From: Sphingobacterium paucimobilis HER1398
Lineage (GTDB): Bacteria; Bacteroidota; Bacteroidia; Sphingobacteriales; Sphingobacteriaceae
NCBI RefSeq assembly: GCF_000416985.1
Contig: NZ_ATDL01000022.1
Location: 496,001 to 560,000, forward strand
Length of the DNA stretch: 64,000 bases
Direction: 5' to 3'
The translations under genes and the position numbers were made by a program. Under the pieces are notes generated by a model that worked only from the letters and a program-made list of their open reading frames with translations, had not been told where the DNA came from and made no database searches. This document shows positions 43,657-51,448 of this stretch, piece after piece (positions within the stretch are counted from its first letter, which is position 1; each line of letters begins with the position of its first letter).

Positions 43657-46365
43657 TTACAACCAGGTGTTGAACTTTTTAATAAACCAATTCTTGACTA
43701 CCTGGGTAAGTAAGCAATACGATACTAATATTCCGATCAACCAAGGGAAGTAACTAAGTGGCAATGGCTGCATCTTTAATGCTTCTGCAAATGGTGAGAA
43801 TGGCAATAGAATACCGATCAACATAATCAGTGAAGTCAACGCTACTACCGGTGCCGCTGCCCAGCTCTGTATAAATGGAATCTTACGGGTACGTATCATG
43901 TGAATAATCAACGTCTGCGACAGCAATCCTTCTACAAACCAACCCGTCTGAAACAGGGTTTCATGCTCTGGGCTATTGGCTTTAAAGACGAAATACAATA
44001 CGGCAAACGTCGCAAAATCGAATATAGAACTAATCGGGCCTATATATATCATAAATCTGGATACACCTGCCGCATCCCATTTACGTGGCTTTTGGATGAA
44101 ATCTTCGTCCATTTTATCCCAAGGGATAGATATCTGCGAGATATCGTACAACAGGTTCTGGATCAACAGGTGCATGGGCAACATCGGCAGGAAGGGCAAA
44201 AAAGCACTCGCCCCCAACATACTGAACATGTTTCCAAAGTTACTGCTAGTCGTCATATTGATATACTTGATAATATTACCAAAGGTCCGTCTTCCGTAGA
44301 TGACACCTTTACGCAATACCATGAGATCCTTCTCTAATAAAATAATATCTGCACTTTCTTTAGCAACATCGACAGCGGTATCAACACTGATACCAACATC
44401 AGCTTCTTTCAATGCTGCGGCATCGTTGATACCATCCCCCATAAAGCCAACGGTATGTCCTTTATCCCGTAATGCTTTGACAACACGTACTTTTTGAAGC
44501 GGGTTGAGCTTAGCGAATACCGACACGGACTCCACACAGTTACTCAAATCCTCATCCGACATCTGCTCCAATTCGGCTCCACGTACAATATGCTGTACAG
44601 GAATACCGATATCTTTACATATCTTCTGGGTCACTGTTTCATTATCTCCTGTCACCACTTTTACTTCTACGCCCAACTTATGCAACGCCTCGATAGCTGG
44701 TTGAGCTGATGGCTTGGCGGGATCCAAGAAACCGATGAAACCTGTTAAAGTCATTCCTTTTTCATCTCCAATACCATAAGTCAGCGGGTGTGATGCATCA
44801 AACTCTTTAATAGCTACAAGGAGTACACGCAGACCTTCATCGTTCATTTTCTTGGAAGTCTGCAATACAATCCTACGCATGGTATCATCCATTGGAATGG
44901 CCTTATCATTCTCGACATGGAGGCTTCTATCTTCTCCTGGCTCAAAAGCATAATCACAAAGTGCCAACATTTCCTCTACTGCACCTTTACAGATCAACAA
45001 GTGTTTGCCATCGTGTTTTTTCAGGATGACCGACATACGACGGCGCTCAAAATCAAAAGGTATCTCATCTACTTTCAGATACTGCTCCTCGACCTTCAGG
45101 TAATCATGCAATTCGACATGTTCCAACACGGCTTTATCCATTAGATTTTTAAGTCCGGTCTGATGAAAGCTATTCAAATAAGCCCATTTCAACACCTCAT
45201 CGTCTTCAATACCATACACATTAAGGTGTTTTTCAAGGACGATTTTATCAAGGGTCAATGTACCTGTCTTGTCTGTACATAACACATCCATCGCTCCGAT
45301 ATTCTGTATAGAGTTCAGGCGTTTGACGATCACCTTACGCTTGCTCATATTGACGGCTCCCTTTGCCAGGTTAGCGGTGACAATCATGGGTAGCATCTCT
45401 GGTGTCAACCCTACGGCTATTGCTATCGCAAATAGTAGCGCTTCCAGCCAGTCTCCTTTGACTAAACCATTGATCAGGAATATGACCGGAACCATCACTA
45501 ACATGAAACGGATCAGCAACAGACTGACATTATTGATTCCCTTATCAAAGCTGGTCTCTGGTCTTTCACTGGTAATGGATTTACTGATACTACCGAAATA
45601 AGTGTAATTGCCCGTAGCCACGACTACAGCCATCGCTGCACCACTCACCACATTGGTTCCCATAAAACAAAGGTTACGCAATTCTATGACCTGCATATTT
45701 TCTGCGTCGCGCACAGGCAGATGATGCTTTTCTACAGGCAATGCCTCTCCTGTGAGCATACTCTCACTCACAAAAAGATCCTTACTGGTAAGGATACGGC
45801 AGTCTGCAGGAATCATATCTCCTGCAGACAGGTAGACGATATCTCCAGGTACCAACTCCGCAATTGGAATTTCCCTTTTTACCTTAGACTTACGCGACAC
45901 GGTAGCAGTGGTTTTCACCATTCCCTTAAGCTTTTCGGCGGCGCTATTGCTTCTAAACTCTTGGATAAAACGTAATAGTACGCTTAGGAATACCATAACC
46001 AATACGACTGTAACGGTCATATAATCCTTCTCGTGCGTAGGAGCTAACCATACATCAATGATAAAAGATACTAAGGCTATTGCCAATAATATATAAATAA
46101 AGGGGTTGGCAAAAGCCTGGAGCAACTGTATATACCACTTGGGCGCCTTTTGATGCTGTACCTCATTAGGGCCAAATTTTGCACGTCGGTCTTCGGCGAT
46201 ACGATCGGTAATGCCCTCCTCATTGGTCTCCAACATAGCATACACCCATTTGTCATCCTGTGCAGAAGCATTCCGCAATTTGGTCACGGTTCCTAGGTTC
46301 ATACCGCTAGAGCCTAGTGTTGTTTGGAGTGCATCCTTAATCCTGTTGTTCATCTTTAATGCCAT
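43657..46365 (-). CDS. mgtA: P-type magnesium-translocating ATPase
   Basis: 902 residues with the P-type ATPase layout: N-terminal cytosolic segment, A domain with SMLTGEALPVEKH, phosphorylation site D365 in VLCTDKTGTLT, and the hinge MGDGINDAAALKEADVGISVDTAVDVAKE. About ten membrane segments; the type IIIB pattern (VGLTPEMLPMIVTANLAKGA) identifies the MgtA/MgtB Mg2+ importers. It imports Mg2+ into the cell under limitation. Downstream of mgtC by 72 bp on the same strand. Confidence 0.95.
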   Translation of the reverse strand: MALKMNNRIKDALQTTLGSSGMNLGTVTKLRNASAQDDKWVYAMLETNEEGITDRIAEDRRAKFGPNEVQHQKAPKWYIQLLQAFANPFIYILLAIALVSFIIDVWLAPTHEKDYMTVTVVLVMVFLSVLLRFIQEFRSNSAAEKLKGMVKTTATVSRKSKVKREIPIAELVPGDIVYLSAGDMIPADCRILTSKDLFVSESMLTGEALPVEKHHLPVRDAENMQVIELRNLCFMGTNVVSGAAMAVVVATGNYTYFGSISKSITSERPETSFDKGINNVSLLLIRFMLVMVPVIFLINGLVKGDWLEALLFAIAIAVGLTPEMLPMIVTANLAKGAVNMSKRKVIVKRLNSIQNIGAMDVLCTDKTGTLTLDKIVLEKHLNVYGIEDDEVLKWAYLNSFHQTGLKNLMDKAVLEHVELHDYLKVEEQYLKVDEIPFDFERRRMSVILKKHDGKHLLICKGAVEEMLALCDYAFEPGEDRSLHVENDKAIPMDDTMRRIVLQTSKKMNDEGLRVLLVAIKEFDASHPLTYGIGDEKGMTLTGFIGFLDPAKPSAQPAIEALHKLGVEVKVVTGDNETVTQKICKDIGIPVQHIVRGAELEQMSDEDLSNCVESVSVFAKLNPLQKVRVVKALRDKGHTVGFMGDGINDAAALKEADVGISVDTAVDVAKESADIILLEKDLMVLRKGVIYGRRTFGNIIKYINMTTSSNFGNMFSMLGASAFLPFLPMLPMHLLIQNLLYDISQISIPWDKMDEDFIQKPRKWDAAGVSRFMIYIGPISSIFDFATFAVLYFVFKANSPEHETLFQTGWFVEGLLSQTLIIHMIRTRKIPFIQSWAAAPVVALTSLIMLIGILLPFSPFAEALKMQPLPLSYFPWLIGILVSYCLLTQVVKNWFIKKFNTWL

Positions 46366-46437
46366 AAGATTCTCTGTTTATTGTAATTTCAATGCGTCAA
46401 AATCTGTTAATAATCGTCTCTATTGGAATTTCTCTTC

Positions 46438-47148
46438 CTATAATTCCGACTGCGCGCCTATAATCTCCCAGCTCACCTTCGCTACTTTTTCCTGTATCGT
46501 CAGGCGGCTGGCAACACTTTCGATTAAGCTATCCTGCGGGGTCACTGCTCTGATAATAGCTGTGATTATAACATACGACTTATCTTCGCTATCGTCACTG
46601 GCCAATGACTTTAGCAGTACTCTGTCCTCATTGCTCAACATCTGCATCAAGGATACCCGAACGGCATTCTCCACATCTGTATTACATTTGAGCTTAATCA
46701 TATAATCCACCTGTTCGTGCTCCGACTTGGAGAAGCTAATGCGTCCTAAAAACAAACCAAGCGGTCGTAACAACAAGTGGGTCAATATTATTGCCAGAGC
46801 TACCAAAGTCGCCTGTGGATACAATCCTACTCCACATAGGGCACCTACAGCAGCAGAACACCAAATGGTAGCCGCTGTATTCAAGCCCTGTACCGTCCCC
46901 CCATCTTTCATGATAACACCTGCCCCCAAGAAACCGATACCACTGACGATATAGGATGCTACTCGACCAGTCGCATCTCCAGCAATCTCGGCAGCGAGTA
47001 ATAAGAAAGAGGCAGCACCCAATGATACTAATGTATTGGTACGGAGTCCGGCGCTTCGCTGGCGCCATTGTCTCTCTATACCTATTAATGCGCCTAATAA
47101 AAAAGCGACGGCAAGTCGTGTTGCAAAGTCAAGAATTCCCATTGTCAC
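46438..47148 (-). CDS. mgtC: MgtC/SapB family membrane protein
   Basis: 236 residues. The hydrophobic N-terminal domain has five likely membrane segments and the family signature RLAVAFLLGALIGIERQWR; GFLGAGVIMKDGGTVQGLNTAATIWCSAAVG is the conserved core. The C-terminal ACT-like cytosolic domain (about 150-236) is present, as in true MgtC of Salmonella. MgtC modulates ATP synthase and magnesium or phosphate homeostasis in pathogens; here pairing with mgtA supports a magnesium role. Confidence 0.92.
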   Translation of the reverse strand: MTMGILDFATRLAVAFLLGALIGIERQWRQRSAGLRTNTLVSLGAASFLLLAAEIAGDATGRVASYIVSGIGFLGAGVIMKDGGTVQGLNTAATIWCSAAVGALCGVGLYPQATLVALAIILTHLLLRPLGLFLGRISFSKSEHEQVDYMIKLKCNTDVENAVRVSLMQMLSNEDRVLLKSLASDDSEDKSYVIITAIIRAVTPQDSLIESVASRLTIQEKVAKVSWEIIGAQSEL

Positions 47149-47254
47149 AGATTTTTATTGTTTACAAAAACAAAGATCCTATAACAACAACAAAATAACC
47201 GTTAGAGTGTTGGTAGAAAAAGATTAGAATTTTATTAGAAAGGGATGGGGTGGT

Positions 47255-48622
47255 TTATAAATGTGGTAATTTGAGATGAAATGTTGTTCCTTTCTGCGGG
47301 GTAGAATCGATCTGTATGCTTCCGTGATGTAAGGAGACAATTTTATGGGTCAGGGAGAGACCGATACCATTGCCGTCAGTAAAAGTTTTGTTCTCCCCTC
47401 TAAAAAAAGGCGTAAATATGCGCTCGATATCTTCTGCTGAGATTCCGATGCCATTATCCTCAAATGTCAGAAAGACATCTGTTTTATCAAATCCAATGGA
47501 TACGGTACACTTGTGTTCGTCAGAGAATTTGCACCCATTGTCGATAAGGTTGGCAAAAGCCACTTTGAGTAGATAGGCATTCCCCTGAACAGAGATGAAG
47601 GTATCGTCTTCAATCTCGCCATCGAATTCCAGACCTATTCTATAGGAGGGCTCAGCCGACTGTACCTGTTGCAGCGCATCGATCAATACTTCGTCTATAC
47701 GTGTCGGCTTGAATGTTATTTCTGTTGGATCATAACTTGCCTTGGCCAGATCCAGTAGACTATTGGACAATTTGGTCAAGCGTTTAGCATCATTTAGCGC
47801 TCTATCAATAATCAATTTATAATCTGCAATAGCCTGGTCCTTGGAAGTCGATAGTTCCAATTCAGCGATTATAGCAGCCAAGGGGGTACGTAGCTCGTGG
47901 GCGATATTAGACACGAAATGCTTCTGGGCATCAAAAGAACTCTCTAAACGATCCAACATACCGTTGAATGTATCGGCCAAGCGTGCCAATTCGTCGCCAT
48001 TAGCCGAACTCTCGATACGTAAATCTAAATTCGTAGCTGATATATTCCGTGCCCGCTCTGTCATGGCATTTATCGGCCGGAAGAAGCGTCTGGAGAAATA
48101 CTTACCCGCTATATATATAATCAACAGCGCTACGACCAACCCGACCAGCATCGCCTTTAAGAGATAATCAAGCTTACGGTAGCCGTATTCATCATAGGCT
48201 GCCGCTGTCACGATATAGTCTTTACCCTCATACGGATATAATAAACCTATTACCTGCCATTTGTCCTGATAGAAATATAGCTTTTGCTCCTTTGCCAACT
48301 TGCTGAGCATATCGGGTGTTTCCTTCACAAAATCGATATCAACCGCATCATGGTATAGGAGGTTGTGCTCGGTATCATATATCGCAACCTCGACCTCATT
48401 TAGAATCTTACGGTTATTGTGGTATATATCCTGCAGAGTCTGCTTATCGACGCGTGCATTCAAAAAAACATTGGCCTTCGTAATGGCCTCTTTCTCTAAA
48501 AGTGCATAGAATTCCCGTTCGCGGTTATTCACTGAAGTGTGATATACCGCAAAAGCGAACAACAAGAGAATAGCTCCTGTAATCGCTGTAAAAACTAAGG
48601 TAAGCTGCGTCCGAATCTGCAT
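47255..48622 (-). CDS. Sensor histidine kinase (HAMP, HisKA, HATPase)
   Basis: 455 residues. TM1 at about 8-27 and TM2 at about 154-173 enclose a 125-residue periplasmic sensor domain rich in acidic residues; HAMP follows at 175-228; H242 in FVSNIAHELRTPLAA is the phosphorylated histidine; the ATPase lobe has FANLIDNGCKFS, FEDNGIGIS and GNGIGLSL. The one-base overlap with the response regulator shows translational coupling. Same strand as mgtC and mgtA, 106 bp upstream of mgtC. Confidence 0.94.
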   Translation of the reverse strand: MQIRTQLTLVFTAITGAILLLFAFAVYHTSVNNREREFYALLEKEAITKANVFLNARVDKQTLQDIYHNNRKILNEVEVAIYDTEHNLLYHDAVDIDFVKETPDMLSKLAKEQKLYFYQDKWQVIGLLYPYEGKDYIVTAAAYDEYGYRKLDYLLKAMLVGLVVALLIIYIAGKYFSRRFFRPINAMTERARNISATNLDLRIESSANGDELARLADTFNGMLDRLESSFDAQKHFVSNIAHELRTPLAAIIAELELSTSKDQAIADYKLIIDRALNDAKRLTKLSNSLLDLAKASYDPTEITFKPTRIDEVLIDALQQVQSAEPSYRIGLEFDGEIEDDTFISVQGNAYLLKVAFANLIDNGCKFSDEHKCTVSIGFDKTDVFLTFEDNGIGISAEDIERIFTPFFRGENKTFTDGNGIGLSLTHKIVSLHHGSIQIDSTPQKGTTFHLKLPHL

Positions 48623-49302
48623 TAATCCTGCTTTAATATGAACCCCATTCCCGATTTAGTATGAATGAGCTTCGTATCAAAATTCTCATCCACCTTTTTT
48701 CGGAGGTAATTTATATATACATTGATAAAATTAGTCCCTGTATCAAAATGCGTATCCCATACTTTCTCTGCTATTTCTACGCGAGACAATACCCGTTCTG
48801 GATTCTGCATCATGTACTCTAAAAGCTTAAATTCCTTAGGTGTCAGATTAAGCTCCACCTCTCCCCTTTTTACCACCTTGGTATGTAGATTCATTTCCAG
48901 ATCACCATATTTCAAAATGAATCCTGTTGGTGATGCAGGTCTTCCATTACGTTTTAATAATGCCCTTACCCGCACCATGAGCTCGCGCATTTCAAACGGT
49001 TTGACCAAATAATCATCTGCTCCAGCATCAAAGCCTTCAACTTTATCGTCTGTTGTCCCTAAAGCAGTAAGCATTATAATAGGCACATCGGGTTTAATCT
49101 GTCGGATTTCTTTACATAAATCCAATCCATCCATTTTCGGCAAGATGATATCCGTAATGATTAATTCGTAATCGTTCTGTAACGCCAATTTTTTAGCAGA
49201 CAATCCATCATAGGCAATCATCGATGTAAATCCTTGTTCGTCCAACCCCCGTTGAATCAACTCTGCTACACGAATATCGTCTTCGACTATTAAGATGTTC
49301 AT
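48622..49302 (-). CDS. OmpR-family response regulator
   Basis: 226 residues. The receiver domain has the acidic pocket EDD (7-9), phospho-acceptor D51 in IITDIILPKMDG and K102-region YLVKPFEMREL; the C-terminal winged helix (about 125-226) carries VELNLTPKEFKLLEYMMQNPERVLSR and TNFINVYINYLRKKVD. First gene of the co-directional series regulator, kinase, mgtC, mgtA. The wording resembles CusR/MprA-like regulators. Confidence 0.95.
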   Translation of the reverse strand: MNILIVEDDIRVAELIQRGLDEQGFTSMIAYDGLSAKKLALQNDYELIITDIILPKMDGLDLCKEIRQIKPDVPIIMLTALGTTDDKVEGFDAGADDYLVKPFEMRELMVRVRALLKRNGRPASPTGFILKYGDLEMNLHTKVVKRGEVELNLTPKEFKLLEYMMQNPERVLSRVEIAEKVWDTHFDTGTNFINVYINYLRKKVDENFDTKLIHTKSGMGFILKQD

Positions 49303-49503
49303 ACGTAAATACTGTTAATAGTAGTCCAAAACTAAGTAAATATATTCAATTTGACTATCCTCTGAAGCTTTGCTTTTACCCATTGTCCGAAATAGGAAGT
49401 AGACATGTTATAAAATACCTGCACTTTGATATATAATTAACTTCCCTTGTAGCTTAATTGTTTTAAGCACCGTTATAGTTCTACAATCAGAAACTAAGTT
49501 ATT

Positions 49504-49845
49504 ATGAGAAAAATCATTATCCTATTGATAGCCGTAACCTTTGTATTGGGCTGTAAGAAATCAGAAGAGAAAGTAGACATTCCCGATTGTATTGGAGAGA
49601 TGGTCAAACGTTATGAGAAGGAGTTGAAATGCACCAAACAAGGATCTATGGAGACCAATCTATACCGTGGTACCTATAAAAATCAGCAGGTATATTTCGC
49701 TCACACAATATGCCAAAACTGTAATGTAGTCCCTCCTCAACATGGTTACGACTGCTCGGGAAAGAAGATTGATTTCAGTGACTACCAAGAGGTAAGTGAT
49801 ATAAAAGAAGTGTACAACAGTTGCACCAAAAAGGTGACCGAATAA
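49504..49845 (+). CDS. Small cysteine-rich lipoprotein
   Basis: 113 residues with a lipobox (C17 in FVLGCKK). The mature part has six further cysteines (DCIGEM, ELKCTK, TICQNCN, YDCSGK, NSCTKK), probably as three disulfides, and resembles DUF6970-like small lipoproteins of Bacteroidota. Function unknown. Own unit, followed by a bidirectional terminator. Confidence 0.75.
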   Translation: MRKIIILLIAVTFVLGCKKSEEKVDIPDCIGEMVKRYEKELKCTKQGSMETNLYRGTYKNQQVYFAHTICQNCNVVPPQHGYDCSGKKIDFSDYQEVSDIKEVYNSCTKKVTE

Positions 49846-49859
49846 ACTCTACTTGATTT

Positions 49860-49894
49860 TGAGGTTATGTCTTTTATCGAAAGGCATAACCTCA
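49860..49894. terminator. Bidirectional terminator
   Basis: Arms 49860-49874 and 49880-49894 pair over 15 nt with one G-T pair and a 5-nt loop; T-rich flanks. It separates the small lipoprotein and the end of the SulP operon. Confidence 0.82.
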
Positions 49895-49904
49895 CTTTCA
49901 CTTG

Positions 49905-51446
49905 CTAGACCATCACATTATAAGTCGGGTCTTCTATTATATTGACATCGATCACTCCCTCGGCATTTTTCAACAGCTTACGGCAGTCTGCGCTGAGGTA
50001 ACGTAATCGAAGCGTTTTACCTTGTTGATGATATTTTTCGGTCAGCTTATGCAGTGCATCTATCGCTGACATATCTGCTACTTTACTCGCTTTAAAATCT
50101 ACGATTACTTCATTCGGGTCTTCTGCCACATCAAACTTCTCCATAAAAGCCGTAGTCGAACCGAAAAAAAGAGGTCCCATTATTTCGTAATACTTCACCC
50201 CCTGCTCATCGGTGTATTTGCGTGCGCGAATCCGTTTTGCATTCTCCCAAGCAAATACCAAAGCGGATACAACCACACCGACCAACACAGCCAATGCCAG
50301 ATTATGAAGGATTACCGTTATTGCAGCTACCAGAATACCGACAAAAATATCTGATTTGGGAAATTTATTGATCACCCGCAGGCTAACCCATTGAAAAGTC
50401 TTAATAGCGACGATCATCATCACACCGACCAATGCGGCCATAGGAATCTGTTCAATAAATGGAGCGCCAAATAATATCACCAACATAATGGTAATAGCAC
50501 CAATGAAAGCAGATAGACGGGTACGGGCTCCTGCTCCGATATTGACCAAAGTTTGCGCAACCATAGCGCAGCCTCCCATACCACCGAAAAAACCGTTTGT
50601 GATGTTAGCGATACCTTGAGCTACTGCTTCACGGTTGGACTGTCCTTTTGTATTGGTAATTTCGTCTACCATATTCAATGTCAACAGCGATTCGATAAGA
50701 CCTACCCCCGCCATAACCAATGCGTAGGGAAAGATAATCTGTAGTGTCTCTAGGGTAAATGGAAGCTGTGGTATATGAAATGAGGGTAAAGAACCGCTTA
50801 CAGATGCTATATCTATTACTTTTTTGGTATCGATGTGAAAGAACGATACCAATGCAAAGATGATTAAGATAGCAATTAGTGAAGCCGGTACAGCTTTTGT
50901 AATTTTGGGCCACAACAATACGATAGCAATAGTCAATACCGTCAACCCAAGCATCCAATATAAGGGAATACCTTGCATCCAGACAGCGACACCATTTTCT
51001 ACGGTTTTAAACTGTGCGACCTGTGCCATAAATATTATTATAGCGAGGCCATTCAGAAAACCATACATAACAGACTGAGGGATAAGACGGACAAATTTCC
51101 CTAACTTAAATAATCCGACCAAAGTCTGTAACAACCCGGCCAAGATAACTGCAGCAAATAGATATTGTACACCATAAGACGAAGCTAAAGCAATCAACAC
51201 GACTACAGTAGCACCGGCACCTCCTGAGACCATACCTGGCCGCCCCCCTAAGATTGCAGTTACCAATCCCATTAAAAAAGCAGCATAAAGACCAGTAAGT
51301 GGTGAAAGCCCAGCAAGTATGGCAAATGACAATGATTCTGGAATCATGGTCATTGCAACAGTCAATCCTGCTAAAATCTCGTTTCTATAATTTATTCCTT
51401 TGTTGAAACCCAAGACTACCTGTATTCTCTGCATAAACTCAAACAA
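49905..51446 (-). CDS. SulP-family anion transporter with STAS domain
   Basis: 513 residues. The transmembrane domain (about 1-420, some 12-14 segments) has the SulP signature NEILAGLTVAMTMIPESLSFAILAGLSPLTGLYAAF and FGGMGGCAMVAQTLVN; the last 80 residues form a STAS domain (NEVIVDFKASKVADMSAIDAL). SulP proteins carry sulfate, bicarbonate or other anions; the ion cannot be told. Last gene of the five-gene operon, 2 bp after the barrel protein gene. Confidence 0.93.
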   Translation of the reverse strand: MFEFMQRIQVVLGFNKGINYRNEILAGLTVAMTMIPESLSFAILAGLSPLTGLYAAFLMGLVTAILGGRPGMVSGGAGATVVVLIALASSYGVQYLFAAVILAGLLQTLVGLFKLGKFVRLIPQSVMYGFLNGLAIIIFMAQVAQFKTVENGVAVWMQGIPLYWMLGLTVLTIAIVLLWPKITKAVPASLIAILIIFALVSFFHIDTKKVIDIASVSGSLPSFHIPQLPFTLETLQIIFPYALVMAGVGLIESLLTLNMVDEITNTKGQSNREAVAQGIANITNGFFGGMGGCAMVAQTLVNIGAGARTRLSAFIGAITIMLVILFGAPFIEQIPMAALVGVMMIVAIKTFQWVSLRVINKFPKSDIFVGILVAAITVILHNLALAVLVGVVVSALVFAWENAKRIRARKYTDEQGVKYYEIMGPLFFGSTTAFMEKFDVAEDPNEVIVDFKASKVADMSAIDALHKLTEKYHQQGKTLRLRYLSADCRKLLKNAEGVIDVNIIEDPTYNVMV

Positions 51447-51448
51447 AA

